Part shown: in pieces, positions 9,001 to 17,120 of the stretch
Position numbering within the stretch: position 1 is the stretch's first letter
Layout: every line of letters begins with the position of its first letter
Assembly: GCF_009600605.1 (NCBI RefSeq)
Contig: NZ_VWNA01000001.1
Span: 2,714,501-2,778,500, forward strand
Reading direction: 5' to 3'
DNA length: 64,000 bases
Source: Segnochrobactrum spirostomi
GTDB lineage: Bacteria > Pseudomonadota > Alphaproteobacteria > Rhizobiales > Segnochrobactraceae
Notes under the pieces: model-generated
What the model was told of the DNA's origin: nothing
The model's input: only the letters and a program-made list of their open reading frames with translations
Databases searched by the model: none
Position numbers and translations under genes: made by a program

Positions 9001-9465
9001 CGGCCGGTCGCGCTCGACCAGGCGGTGCGCGATTGCGTCGCCCTGATGCAGCCGCAGGCGAGCGCCGAGCGGGTCATCGTGCGCACCAGCCTCGGTAGCC
9101 AGCTCCCCGCCGTGCTGGCGGACGCCCGCTCGATCAAGCAGATCGTGCTGAACCTTCTGTCGAACGCCATCAAGTTCAACATGATCGGCGGACAGGTCAT
9201 CGTATCGACCACCCGCGACGAGAGCGGCGGCGTCGTGCTGCGCTTCCGCGACACCGGCATCGGCATGGCGGAGGCCGACATTCCCGCGGCGCTCGAGCCG
9301 TTCCGCCGTTTGCACCCGACCCACCACGAGGGCACCGGCCTCGGCCTGCCGCTCACCAAGGCGCTGGCGGAAGCGAACGGCGCCACCTTCGCGATCGAAT
9401 CCGCGCCCAACCAGGGCACCCTCGTCGAGATCCGCTTCCCCGCCGCCCGCCTCGCCGCGGAATAA
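6082..9465 (+). CDS. Cytosolic multi-PAS sensor histidine kinase, PdhS-like
   Basis: A kinase of about 1127 residues with no membrane segment. Three PAS regions can be read: one beginning FGFLSHELSEVVGVPAEALR (about 260-345), one around GLVACRGAAIIYANPAALML (about 660-750), and one around AIADAVVVVDRAAAIVSLNR (about 770-880). A Pro/Ala/Glu-rich linker of about 300 residues lies between the first and second. The H-box ITHEIRTPLNAILGFAEVML places the phosphorylated histidine near residue 908. The ATPase has NLLSNAIKFN, DTGIGM and GTGLGLPLT. The dimerisation segment resembles the PleC/DivJ/PdhS kinases that act on DivK, and PdhS is likewise cytosolic and long. The start is uncertain. GTG at 6082 has GGGGAG 11 bases upstream. 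GTG at 6055 is an alternative. Confidence 0.7.
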   Translation: MTTPLAGTLQGYLALSAQPAVCDLVADPRMALVVDRTGERTLWLNAAAARFCRVERPFDAAPSARLNAVRAALADHVQARYVPRQGLVRLRVFLDFRPVWLMCRIDPISLPGGEPGLLALVEDPVPSGLEKLQARIEAVCRLVAHDGLAFVADSGNGIAASAGDESLAEVAGGLEAVVRAVRGDGAVFRAGFARPVTLDLPGVGLTLFVMTRGEDADTPDEATVAEPEPIAAAEPVAAAEPARPAMRPRRFSWQSDAHGRFGFLSHELSEVVGVPAEALRGRTLAEIAAAYGLVGADAVIEAFASHATWSGFSVRWPRADGSLVPIDLAGLSVYEADGAFKGFRGFGVIRFTGAAATAVSPAAERRPPAAPVATPAMEVPVESVVTSAMEPTMAAMPAATEPAAAPQSPDAPPRQPVRETEPELRVEPGRDAHLSGDAEAGEDAGAQEAAEAAATTDSDFMTDGLWSDAAEEAGFETGIFALGAFEHGVFARRPLDLTGADAPAFDLDEPVDIVSAEIPAADAVAGEPVFIDPETDAVFPDPVEPSAGAGDAAVSEATAPLMPAAPDPERPSPKVVPMPGLATPPPEPSGTALSRPEWEAFRLIAAALGARFEGDDAEAEAEADEPETLYPLGEPAISPVGRLAANDSGIVEVDTRILDRLPLGLVACRGAAIIYANPAALMLAGYPDLAGLDAAGGLEGLFAERSEPEGERPVTIRRGDGRLVEVDARMHSVPWGAGRALLVALQSRGEFQAAAPAAPAPSDAAEVFDAIADAVVVVDRAAAIVSLNRAAERLFGRSRAALAGESLMRLVDPDSHRALRAGIAAVIDSVIPTNAGRDIEIVGLAAEGDEIPLQVGFGRYGAGVGARACLTLRDVTPWKRGEAAMAAMARAAERASAQKSDFLARITHEIRTPLNAILGFAEVMLEERLGPIGTPRYRDYLGDIHASGGHILSLVNDLLNLARIEAGKAELDLRPVALDQAVRDCVALMQPQASAERVIVRTSLGSQLPAVLADARSIKQIVLNLLSNAIKFNMIGGQVIVSTTRDESGGVVLRFRDTGIGMAEADIPAALEPFRRLHPTHHEGTGLGLPLTKALAEANGATFAIESAPNQGTLVEIRFPAARLAAE

Positions 9466-9495
9466 GGCGGGCCAGGGGTCATTCGCGCGAACCCC

Positions 9496-9622
9496 ACACC
9501 CTTTCCGTCGTCATTGCCGGCCTTGTGCCGGCAACCCAGGGGCGGCGGGCTCGGGCTTTGGCGACGGCGTGATCGCGGGCCCTGGGTCCGCGGGACGAGC
9601 CCGCGGATGACGGAGAGAGGGT
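9496..9622. repeat. Dispersed palindromic element, copy 1
   Basis: The ends CACCCTTTCCGTCGTCA and TGACGGAGAGAGGGTG are inverted. Inside are two hairpins, GCCGGCCTTGTGCCGGC and CCGCGGGACGAGCCCGCGG. A second copy in the opposite orientation lies at 20868-20972. This resembles intergenic repeats common in alphaproteobacteria. It fills most of the gap between the kinase and the permease. Confidence 0.7.
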
Positions 9623-9639
9623 GGCGCGAAAAGTTCCGC

Positions 9640-9654
9640 TTAGAACTCTTCTAA
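9640..9654. promoter_or_regulatory. Irr-box-like iron control element
   Basis: TTAGAA-CTC-TTCTAA is a perfect 6+3+6 palindrome followed by A. It matches the iron control element (TTTAGAA-N3-TTCTAAA) recognised by Irr in Hyphomicrobiales at all but one outer base. It lies about 180 bases before the iron-type permease gene, so iron-dependent control of that gene is likely. Confidence 0.6.
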
Positions 9655-9836
9655 AATATTGGAATGATTGCCCTTTTCGAAGGTCGTGATTGACCCGCGC
9701 AAGCTCCGCGCGCTAACGCTCGCGAGACGCCCACGGTCGGGCGGGTGGGCGTGTGCCCGTGGAGGGCCTCGTGAGCGTCGGTGCGGAACCGATCGGAAGC
9801 GTGTTCGAAACGACGGATGCGCCCCAGGAGCTCGGG

Positions 9837-11519
9837 ATGGCGGCGGATCGCCGCGACCGGGGCTGGCTCGCCGTCGTCGTCGCCCTCGCCCTCGCCGCCC
9901 TGATGCCGCTCGGCGCGGTGATCTGGCTCGCCTTCGAGCCCGCCGGCGACGTCTGGAGCCATCTCGTCGCGACCGTGCTGCCGAACGCCGTCGTCACCAC
10001 GATCTGGCTTCTGCTCGGCGTCGGGCTCGTCACGGGCGTGATCGGGGTCGGCTGTGCCTGGCTCGTCACCGCCTACCGCTTTCCGGGCCGCGCGCTGTTC
10101 GATTGGGCGCTGCTTCTCCCGCTCGCGGTGCCGACCTACATCGCCGCCTTCGCCGCCGTGGAACTCGCCGATTATACCGGCCCGGCGCAGACGCTGCTGC
10201 GGGCCGTCTTCGGCTTCACGTCCCGCCGCGATTATTGGTTTCCCGACGTGCGGACCCTGGGCGGCGCCATCGCCGTCCTGAGCCTCGTGCTCTACCCCTA
10301 TGTCTACCTGTCGGCGCGGGCGAGCTTCCTGATGCAGTCGGCCGGCGTGCTCGAGGTCGCCCGCACGCTGGGTGCCAAGCCGCTGCGTGTCTTCCTGCGT
10401 GTCGCGCTGCCGCTGGCGCGGCCGGCGATCGTCGTCGGCATGTCGCTCGCGATGATGGAATGCCTGAACGATATCGGCGCGGTGCAATATCTCGGCGTGC
10501 AGACGCTCACCGTCGCGATCTACGACACTTGGCTCAACCGCTCGAGCCTCGCCGGCGCCGCCCAGATCTCGGTCGCGATGCTGGCGGTCGTCTTCCTCAT
10601 CGTCACCATCGAGCGCCTCGCCCGCCGCCGCCAGCGCTTCCATGCCACCACGACCCGCATGAGCGTCGTTCACGCGCGGCCGCTCGGGCCGATCGCTGCC
10701 GTCTTCGCGACGCTCGCCTGCGCGCTGCCGTTCCTCGCCGGCTTCGTGCTGCCGGTGCTGGTGCTCGGCCGCGCCGCCTCCTACCGCCTCGACACGCTGT
10801 CCGATCCGGCTCTGATCGATGCCGGCATCAAGAGCTTCGGGCTCGCGGTCGTCGCCGGCCTCGTCACGGTGGCCGGTGGCGCCGCGATCGCCTATGCCCT
10901 GCGGCTCAGCCGCGCGCGCTGGCTGCGCCCGGTCGCGGCGGTCGCCGGCATCGGCTACGCGGTGCCGGGCACGGTGCTCGCCCTCGGCATTCTGATCCCG
11001 CTCGCCGGCCTCGACGGTATCATCGCCCGGGCGGCGCGGGATTATCTGGGCCTCTCGACCGGGCTCCTGCTCGCGGGATCGGGCGTCGGCCTCGTCTATG
11101 CCTATCTGGTGCGCTTCCTCGCCGTCTCGTTCGGCAATGTGGAGACCGGCTTCTCCAAGCTCTCGCCCCATCTCGACATGGCGGCGCGCACCCTCGGCCG
11201 CACGGCGACCGGCACCTTGCGCGACGTGCTCGCCCCGCTGCTGAAGCCGGCGATCCTGACCGCGGGCCTCATCGTCTTCGTCGAGGTGATGAAGGAATTG
11301 CCGGCGACGATCCTGCTCAGGCCGTTCAATTTCGAGACGCTCGCGACCACCGTGTTCGCGGCCGCGTCCCGCGAGCAATTCGAGGACGGGGCGATCGCCG
11401 CGCTCCTGATCGTCGCGGTCGGTCTCGTGCCGGTGATCGTACTCGCCCGCACCAGCGCCGCCCGCGGCTTCGGCGCGGCCACCCGCGGTCCCGACGGCGG
11501 CGATCGCTCCGGCCTCTGA
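9837..11519 (+). CDS. Iron(III)-type ABC transporter permease, fused two-domain form
   Basis: A 560-residue inner-membrane permease with about 12 hydrophobic segments in two repeated halves. Each half carries an EAA loop for contact with the ATPase: EVARTLGAKPLRVFLRVALP in the first and DMAARTLGRTATGTLRDVLA in the second. This layout is that of FbpB/AfuB/ThiP permeases, and the sequence looks closest to the ferric-iron branch. The ATG at 9837 is chosen because AGGAG lies 6 bases upstream. A GTG at 9753 is possible but has no good site. No binding protein or ATPase gene is adjacent, so the partners must be elsewhere. The Irr-like palindrome at 9640 supports an iron role. Confidence 0.8.
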   Translation: MAADRRDRGWLAVVVALALAALMPLGAVIWLAFEPAGDVWSHLVATVLPNAVVTTIWLLLGVGLVTGVIGVGCAWLVTAYRFPGRALFDWALLLPLAVPTYIAAFAAVELADYTGPAQTLLRAVFGFTSRRDYWFPDVRTLGGAIAVLSLVLYPYVYLSARASFLMQSAGVLEVARTLGAKPLRVFLRVALPLARPAIVVGMSLAMMECLNDIGAVQYLGVQTLTVAIYDTWLNRSSLAGAAQISVAMLAVVFLIVTIERLARRRQRFHATTTRMSVVHARPLGPIAAVFATLACALPFLAGFVLPVLVLGRAASYRLDTLSDPALIDAGIKSFGLAVVAGLVTVAGGAAIAYALRLSRARWLRPVAAVAGIGYAVPGTVLALGILIPLAGLDGIIARAARDYLGLSTGLLLAGSGVGLVYAYLVRFLAVSFGNVETGFSKLSPHLDMAARTLGRTATGTLRDVLAPLLKPAILTAGLIVFVEVMKELPATILLRPFNFETLATTVFAAASREQFEDGAIAALLIVAVGLVPVIVLARTSAARGFGAATRGPDGGDRSGL

Positions 11520-11608
11520 AGCGGCGAGGGGACGATCGCGGTGCAAGCTCCGGGTCAGGTTCGCCGGCCCTTTTTCTTGCCCGGCGGACGCGGAACCGCA
11601 ATATTGCC

Positions 11609-12520
11609 ATGGGCTCCTCCTACTGGGCGCACATGACCGCATCGGCCGCTTCGTCTTCCGCTCCGTTCCGCTGCGCGCAGTGCGGCGAGCCTCTCTTCAC
11701 CGAGACGAGGCGCTGTCCCCATTGCGGCGCCCTCGATTCGGCGATGCCGACCGCCGGTGCGCCGCGGATCGTGCCCGATCGGCCGTCTCCGGAGCGTCCC
11801 GCGCCCGCCTCGCTGCATTCCGACGGGCCGGCCGATTTCGGTGCCGGCATCCTGCCCCCCGGCGGCCACGAGCGGACCCGCGGCGACGACATGGTGCCCG
11901 ACGCCTATGCCTACGAGGCGAGCGAGCCGCCGCGCGCCGCGCCGCATTTCGAGCCGCCGCGGGCGGAGGCCGTGATCATTCCGGCGACCCGCGCCGATGG
12001 GGCGGGCGACCGCTTCGAGCCGCGGATCGGCGGAACCGGCGGACCACGCAAGGAAGCACCGCGCATCGACTTGACCCCCGAGACCGCACCGGGATCCGGT
12101 GGCGGCGGGGGCGCCGAGCCGCCGCTCACTCTCGCCGTCGTGCCGCAGCGCGGCGACGGCAGTCTCGTCGTCTACCGCCGCAGGCCGCGGCGCCGCCTGC
12201 TCCTGTGGAGCGGCATCGCACTCATCGTGCTCATCGTGGCGGTCGGGCTCGGCTGGCGCATGGCGGCCGGTCCGCGCGGCGCCGCGCCGATCGCGGTCGT
12301 CGAGGCCGGGCGCGATTGGGCACCGCTCGTCGCCGATCCGGCCACGCTGGGCCCGGGTCCGCGGATCGTTTCGGCGACCGGGCCGTTCCGCCTGCGCGTC
12401 GACGGCACCGTCTATACCATCCTCGATTCGCAGCCGGTCACGATCCCGCTCGAGAAGGCGAAGTCGGTCGAGGTCAAGGCGATCGACGGCACCGCCAAGG
12501 TGACCATCACCAAGCCCTGA
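11609..12520 (+). CDS. Zinc-ribbon membrane-anchored protein of unknown function
   Basis: A protein of about 303 residues. The N-terminus has a four-cysteine zinc ribbon, FRCAQCGEPLFTETRRCPHC (about residues 21-40). Next comes a long Pro/Glu/Arg-rich low-complexity stretch, then a single membrane segment LLLWSGIALIVLIVAVGLGW (about 204-223), and a compact C-terminal domain of about 75 residues ending in VEVKAIDGTAKVTITKP. The likely topology is a cytosolic zinc ribbon with an external domain. I do not recognise the family. No clear ribosome site precedes the ATG at 11609 or the one at 11633, so the exact start is open. It follows the permease by 89 bases and could be co-transcribed. Confidence 0.55.
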   Translation: MGSSYWAHMTASAASSSAPFRCAQCGEPLFTETRRCPHCGALDSAMPTAGAPRIVPDRPSPERPAPASLHSDGPADFGAGILPPGGHERTRGDDMVPDAYAYEASEPPRAAPHFEPPRAEAVIIPATRADGAGDRFEPRIGGTGGPRKEAPRIDLTPETAPGSGGGGGAEPPLTLAVVPQRGDGSLVVYRRRPRRRLLLWSGIALIVLIVAVGLGWRMAAGPRGAAPIAVVEAGRDWAPLVADPATLGPGPRIVSATGPFRLRVDGTVYTILDSQPVTIPLEKAKSVEVKAIDGTAKVTITKP

Positions 12521-12551
12521 GGGCGCTCGCCCGCGTCCCCCTCCGGCTGCG

Positions 12552-12609
12552 ACGGGCCGGCATGCCCGTGCGCGACGGCGCGGCATGCCGTGCCGCTTCC
12601 CCGGCCCGT
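12552..12609. terminator. Nested hairpin between convergent genes, probable terminator
   Basis: The outer arms ACGGGCCGG (12552-12560) and CCGGCCCGT (12601-12609) enclose the inner arms CGGCATGCC (12558-12566) and GGCATGCCG (12582-12590). It lies between the stop codons of two convergent genes and is followed by TTCCTTG. The U-run is weak. Confidence 0.4.
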
Positions 12610-12645
12610 TTCCTTGAATGGCCTTTGGGCCGATGAGCCCGCCTG

Positions 12646-13892
12646 TCAGTTCGCCGCGACACAGACGCCGTAGGGCGCTGTTCGTCCGCTCGCCCCCGGG
12701 CAGCGGGCGAGGCTGCCGAGGCGGTCGACGGCGGCGGCGAGGCGCGCCTTGAGCGTGTCGGTGCCGACCGGGGCGGTCAGGCCCTCGTCCGCGCCGAACT
12801 CGGCGATCGCCGTCTTGACCGCGTCCTGGGTCGGCCACTGGCCCTTGGCCGGGTCGAGATAACGCAGCTTCTGGAGGAGGGCGATCACCTCCGGATCGCT
12901 CGCCGGCACGTCCACGGCGACCGCGGTGGCGGGCGCCTGGACCGGGCGGGCGCCCGTCGGCGTGGCGGGTGCGGCCGGCGGCGGCACCGGAACGGGGGCC
13001 GGCGGAGCCGGAATGGCGGCGACGGCCGGCGGCGCCGGGACGGCGGGCGGCGGTGGAACGTCGGCGGCTCCGGCCAGCGGGAGCGGCGCCGCCGGAGCGG
13101 GTACTACGGGACCCGGCTCGGGCGCGGCCACGAGGGCGGGCCCGGCCGCGGCGGTGGCAGCGGCACGACGGCCGGCAAGGTCGTGGTGGCCGCCACCGCG
13201 GCTCCGGCGGCCGCCTGGCCCGTGGTGCCGGTGTCGGTCGCGCCGTAGACGGGCTGTACCGTAGTCCCGCCGGTCGCCATGTCGGCGCTGCCGCTTCCGG
13301 TCGACCCGGCCAGCGGCACGCCGCCCGGGCCGGTCTGCGAAATCACCGCATCCGCCGCGCGGGCGAACCAGCGGCCGTCCGGCAGGCGGCAGCGCTGGCC
13401 GCTGACCACGATCGTGCTGCCGTCGACGCCGACATAGGTGTAGTCGAAATTGCGGCACCCGGTGCCACCGTCGCCGCCGAAGGTCTCCGACGGGCGAATG
13501 TGCATCACCGCACCCGACGGCAGCGCGAGCGACACCCGCGTGTTCGGCGGGGTGCGTTCCATGACCTGGGCGACCTCGCGGGCGACGGAGGCCCGGTCCA
13601 CCTGGGGGATTGCCTTCGGCGTCGCGTTGCGCACTCCGGGCAAGGGGCTCGACGCCGGGCGCTGCATCATTCCCGGCGCTGTGGCCGGCGGCATCGGATA
13701 GAGCGGCGGCGGCGCGGCGACGACCGGTCCGTAGGGTCCCTCGCCGGGCGGATACATGACGACATATTGCGCCTGTGCCGCGACCGGCCAGCCGAGCGAG
13801 AGCACGGCGAGCGCGAAGCCCGACGCGAGGGCTCGAGCCTTCCGCTCGCGCGGTTTGGGCGTGAGGGGCGATCCGGACGAGATTCGGCGCAT
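12646..13892 (-). CDS. Exported proline-rich protein with surface-antigen-like domain, frameshifted
   Basis: The intended product is about 415 residues. It has a signal peptide (ASGFALAVLSLGWPVAAQAQ). A middle domain has two cysteines in GCRNFDYTYVGVDG and SGQRCRLPDGRWF, reminiscent of the C-terminal domain of 17-kDa surface antigens. A Pro/Ala-rich hinge follows, then a small helical C-terminal domain (DPEVIALLQKLRYLDPAKGQ) that resembles a peptidoglycan-binding fold. The first part reads from 13892 down to about 13104 in one frame. The second reads from about 13190 to 12646 in another. Adding one base near the GGGCCC at 13138-13143 joins them into one continuous proline hinge. Function is unknown. 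It is likely periplasmic or cell-surface. Confidence 0.55.
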
Positions 13893-14009
13893 CGGGACGG
13901 CGGCTCCAGGCGAACGGGCTCGAATTAACCTTAGTCTATCATCTCATGCCGGAGTTCGGCGCTACCAAGGCGAAGGCGCCGCCCGCGGCGGCGCGGATGT
14001 CGCACCGGG

Positions 14010-14557
14010 TCAGGCGACGACGATCTCGGCCCGCCGTGGCAACCGGGCGAGGAGGCGGACGAGGGTCGCGCGCGGAAGGGCGACGCAGCCCGCCGTCGCG
14101 GTGAACCGGCCGCCCCCGCCTCCGGGCCTCGCCCTTCCTCGGCCTTGCGGCCGGCGACATGGAGGAAGATGGCGCTGCCGGCACGGTCGATCCGCGGTCG
14201 AATGTTCCAATCGAGCACGACGACGACGTCGTAGAGGCCGTCGGCGCGCGAGAGATCCTCGTGGCTCGGCGCGAAGGGCGTGCGGACGAAGCGGTTGTAG
14301 CGGCCGTGACGCGGTGCATCGCACCAACCGTCGGTTGCTCTGATCGCCCGCGCGGGCAGAGCCGTCCGCGGTCGCGCGAGCCGGTCGCCGCGCCACAGCA
14401 CCGCGATCAGGCGGAGCCGCGCCCGCGGCGTGGCGCCGTCGCCCTCGTGCTTGCGCACGGTGATGCCGGAGCGCCCGATGGCGCAGGGAAGAACCGAATC
14501 GCCGACCGCAAGCAAGCCTTCGGCGGGCCGGCCCGGACGGCGGCGCAGCACCAGCAT
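14010..14557 (-). CDS. L,D-transpeptidase (YkuD family), frameshifted
   Basis: L,D-transpeptidases form 3-3 cross-links or attach proteins to peptidoglycan through a catalytic cysteine. Family blocks are clear: LPCAIGRSGITVRKHEGDGA, RLRLIAVLWRGDRLARPRTA, DDGWCDA-like TDGWCDAPRHGRYNR, and AGSAIFLHVAGR with the conserved histidine. The active-site block TAGCVALPRATL follows only after a frame change. Adding one base to the C-run at 14113-14117 joins the two parts and gives 182 residues ending RRAEIVVA, the normal size for this short subfamily. The start at 14557 (MLVLRRRPG) fits the fold but has no good ribosome site. No signal peptide is seen, which is usual for this subfamily. Confidence 0.75.
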
Positions 14558-14848
14558 CCGGCATTTCGGCCGAGCGGAGCGAAGCGGGCGAGAACCGCGA
14601 TCGAGGCCGGGGATGCCGGCGAAATCGCTCTCCTCCACAAGGCGGCCGGTCGTTCTGGTTGAACCGCGGCGCAAAAACTGTTTCCTTTCCTCGCAATAAA
14701 AACGTTGGCTGTCGGTGCGCACGGCGCGAGATTGAACCGCCGCCGTTTTGATACCATTGCACTGCCGCTACGTTGAACCATCTCTGCCGGCGACATTGGG
14801 GGCGCGTCGGCCATCGCCGGCGTGCCGGCTCCGGAGGAACACTGCGTC

Positions 14849-15559
14849 ATGACCACCCGCACGATCCTCATCGTCGACGATGATCCCGACCTGCGTTCTT
14901 CGCTTGCCGAGCAGCTCGCGCTCACGGGCGAATTCGCCTCGGTCGAGGCCGAGACCGCGGCCGAATCGATCCAGGCGGCACGCGCCCAGTCGATCGACCT
15001 CGTCCTGATGGACGTCGGACTGCCCGACCTCGACGGCCGCGAGGCGGTGAAGCTTTTGCGTCGCAACGGCTTCAAGGCCCCGATCATCGTCGTGACCGGC
15101 CAGGACGGCGAGGCCGACACCATCCTCGGCCTCGAATCTGGCGCCAACGATTACGTGGTGAAGCCGGTCCGCTTCGCCGTGCTGCTCGCCCGCATCCGCG
15201 CCCATCTGCGCCAGTTCGAGCAGAGCGAGGACGCGACCTTCGCGATCGGCCGCTACACCTTCCGCCCGAGTTCGAAGCTCCTGCTCGACGAGCGGGGCGG
15301 CAAGGTCCGTCTCACCGAGAAGGAGACGGCGATCCTCAAATATCTCTACCGGGCGGGCGAGAAGGCGGTCGGCCGCGACGTCCTCCTGCATGAGGTGTGG
15401 GGCTACAATTCGGGGGTCACGACCCATACCCTCGAGACGCACATCTATCGGCTCCGCCAGAAGATCGAGCGCGATCCCTCCAGCGCCGAACTTCTGGTGA
15501 CCGAAGGCGGCGGCTACAAGCTGGTGCCGCGCCTGACGGACGATTCGGCCGTGGCATGA
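14849..15559 (+). CDS. OmpR-family response regulator, CenR-like
   Basis: A 236-residue response regulator. The receiver domain has the acidic pocket VDDDPD (residues 9-14), the phospho-acceptor aspartate in LVLMDVGLPD (Asp55) and the conserved lysine in DYVVKP. The winged-helix DNA-binding domain runs from about 135 to the end, with LTEKETAILKYLYRAGEKAV and HTLETHIYRLRQKIERDPSS. LGLESGANDYVVKPVRFAVL and the whole winged helix look very close to the alphaproteobacterial CenR group, an essential envelope and cell-cycle regulator. I have not confirmed orthology. The start at 14849 has CCGGAGGA 10 bases upstream. The next gene overlaps by ATGA, so the two are translationally coupled. Confidence 0.8.
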   Translation: MTTRTILIVDDDPDLRSSLAEQLALTGEFASVEAETAAESIQAARAQSIDLVLMDVGLPDLDGREAVKLLRRNGFKAPIIVVTGQDGEADTILGLESGANDYVVKPVRFAVLLARIRAHLRQFEQSEDATFAIGRYTFRPSSKLLLDERGGKVRLTEKETAILKYLYRAGEKAVGRDVLLHEVWGYNSGVTTHTLETHIYRLRQKIERDPSSAELLVTEGGGYKLVPRLTDDSAVA

Positions 15560-16074
15560 GCCTCGCCTCGGACATCGCGGTTCTCAGGAGGGTCGACCTG
15601 TTTTCCCCCATGACCGACGAGCAGCTCCGGCTGCTCGCGTTCAGCGGAGAACGGGTCGCGATCGCCGCCGGAGACGTGCTGTTCGAGGCGGGCGGCCAGT
15701 CCGAGGGGACCTACGTGGTCGTCGCCGGGGCCCTGCGGCTCGAGGCGGCGGACCTGCGCGGTCCGATCCTCGTCGGCGAGGGCACCCTGCTCACGCCGGC
15801 GAGCCTCGTCACCCAAATCCGCTACGCCTTCACGGCGACGGCCGACCGCGACACTGAGCTGTTCCTGGTGCGCCTGCCGATGTTCGCCCGCATGCTGGGC
15901 GAATTTCCCGAGATCGCGCTCCACCTCCATGCCGCCATCTCCGCCGATCTCGCCGCCTTCGTTCGCGAGGCCGCGGAGGTCCGTGCACGGCTCGACGCCG
16001 TCGAGGATCTCGACGCCCGCGCCGCCCCCGAGCCGGCCGATCCGCCCCTCGAACCGATCACGCCTCGAAGGTGA
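15556..16074 (+). CDS. Cyclic nucleotide-binding-like (CRP effector domain) protein
   Basis: A 172-residue protein with one cNMP-binding-type beta barrel and no DNA-binding domain. It opens like effector domains (LRRVDLFSPMTDEQLRLLAF) with the barrel turn AAGDVLFEAGGQSEGTYVVV (about residues 37-56). The phosphate-binding cassette, normally G-E-L/I-A with a later R-T/S-A, is not recognisable (VGEGTLLTPASLV), so binding of cAMP or cGMP is doubtful. The C-terminal part is helical. The start codon overlaps the stop of the response regulator gene (ATGA), which implies a joint function, perhaps as an accessory or sensor partner. The 3' end overlaps convergent xthA by 17 bases. Confidence 0.65.
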   Translation: MSLASDIAVLRRVDLFSPMTDEQLRLLAFSGERVAIAAGDVLFEAGGQSEGTYVVVAGALRLEAADLRGPILVGEGTLLTPASLVTQIRYAFTATADRDTELFLVRLPMFARMLGEFPEIALHLHAAISADLAAFVREAAEVRARLDAVEDLDARAAPEPADPPLEPITPRR

Positions 16075-16900
16075 CGAGGATCGGCACGTGGTCGGAGGGC
16101 CGCTCCCAGCCGCGTGTCTCGGCGCAGATCTCGACCGAGCGGACGAACGGCGCGAGGTCCGGCGTCGTCCAGGCGTGGTCGAGGCGGCGGCCCTTGTTGC
16201 TCGCCTGCCAATCGGGCGAACGGTAGCTCCACCAGGTGAAGACCTTCTCCGGCACGGGGCGTGCCGCGCGCACCGCGTCGTGCCAATCTCCGGCCTGCTG
16301 CACAAGCAGGAGGCGCTCGGTCTCGCCCGGCGTATGGCTCACCACGTCGAGCAACTGGCGGTGGGACCAGACGTCCTCCGGCAGCGGCGCGACGTTGAGG
16401 TCGCCGACCAGCATCGCGCGCCCCTCTGCGGCGACCCGTGGGCTCCAGATCTTCAAGGCGTCGAGGAAGGCGATCTTGGCGGCGAACTTCGGATTGACCT
16501 CGGCGTCGGGAATGTCGCCGCCCGCCGGCACATAAAGATTGTGGATGGTGATGAGCGCCCCCGCGAACGGCACCCGCGCGCGCTGCTGGCGGGCTTCCTC
16601 CAGCGAGGCGATCTGCTCGGGCGCCGCATCGACGAGGGGGCGGCGCGACAGGATGGCGACGCCGTGATGGCCCTTGCGGCTGTTGAGCGTCATGTGCTCG
16701 TAGCCGAGCGCCTTGACCGCCGCGGTCGGAAAGCTGCCGTCCGGGCAGCGCGTCTCCTGGAGGCAGACCACGTCCGGGGCCCGCTCGCCCACGAAGCGTT
16801 CGAGGTGGTCGAGTCGGGCGCGGATCGAATTGACGTTCCAGGTGGCGACGACGAGGCGGTCGGACGCAAGCGGCGGAGCGGCGGGATCGAGCGGGGTCAT
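16058..16900 (-). CDS. xthA: Exodeoxyribonuclease III
   Basis: A 280-residue endonuclease/exonuclease/phosphatase-fold enzyme that cleaves DNA at abasic sites during base-excision repair. Catalytic residues are visible in order: TWNVNSIRAR (metal and phosphate contact), VCLQETR with the metal glutamate, HNLYVP, GDLNVAP with the catalytic Asp and Asn, and SDHVPILV with the terminal Asp-His pair. Length matches the family. The ATG at 16900 adds a short N-terminal extension (MTPLDPAAPPLASDRL) before the fold begins. It is convergent with, and overlaps, the preceding plus-strand gene. Confidence 0.92.
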   Translation of the reverse strand: MTPLDPAAPPLASDRLVVATWNVNSIRARLDHLERFVGERAPDVVCLQETRCPDGSFPTAAVKALGYEHMTLNSRKGHHGVAILSRRPLVDAAPEQIASLEEARQQRARVPFAGALITIHNLYVPAGGDIPDAEVNPKFAAKIAFLDALKIWSPRVAAEGRAMLVGDLNVAPLPEDVWSHRQLLDVVSHTPGETERLLLVQQAGDWHDAVRAARPVPEKVFTWWSYRSPDWQASNKGRRLDHAWTTPDLAPFVRSVEICAETRGWERPSDHVPILVTFEA

Positions 16901-17120
16901 GGGCGCTTTCGGCAGGGCGGGGCGGGCGGCAGGACAAGCGGCGGAGGCCGCCGGGACACAGTGCGGAACCCCCGCCGGCCTGACAACCCTGCTCCGGCGC
17001 TCCGCCCACGATCGTGCGCCGCGCTTGACTTTCTGCCCCGTCGGTAGCCTCTAGTCCCCCGCGCGCCGCTGCGGCCTCCCCGCGTGGGCGTGCGAGGAAC
17101 CATCGGAGCCTGACGATCGA

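Noticed and set aside
9668-12520. A 950-codon plus-strand frame overlapping the permease gene
   Set aside because: Only its last 303 codons carry protein-like features. The rest is an out-of-frame shadow of the permease.
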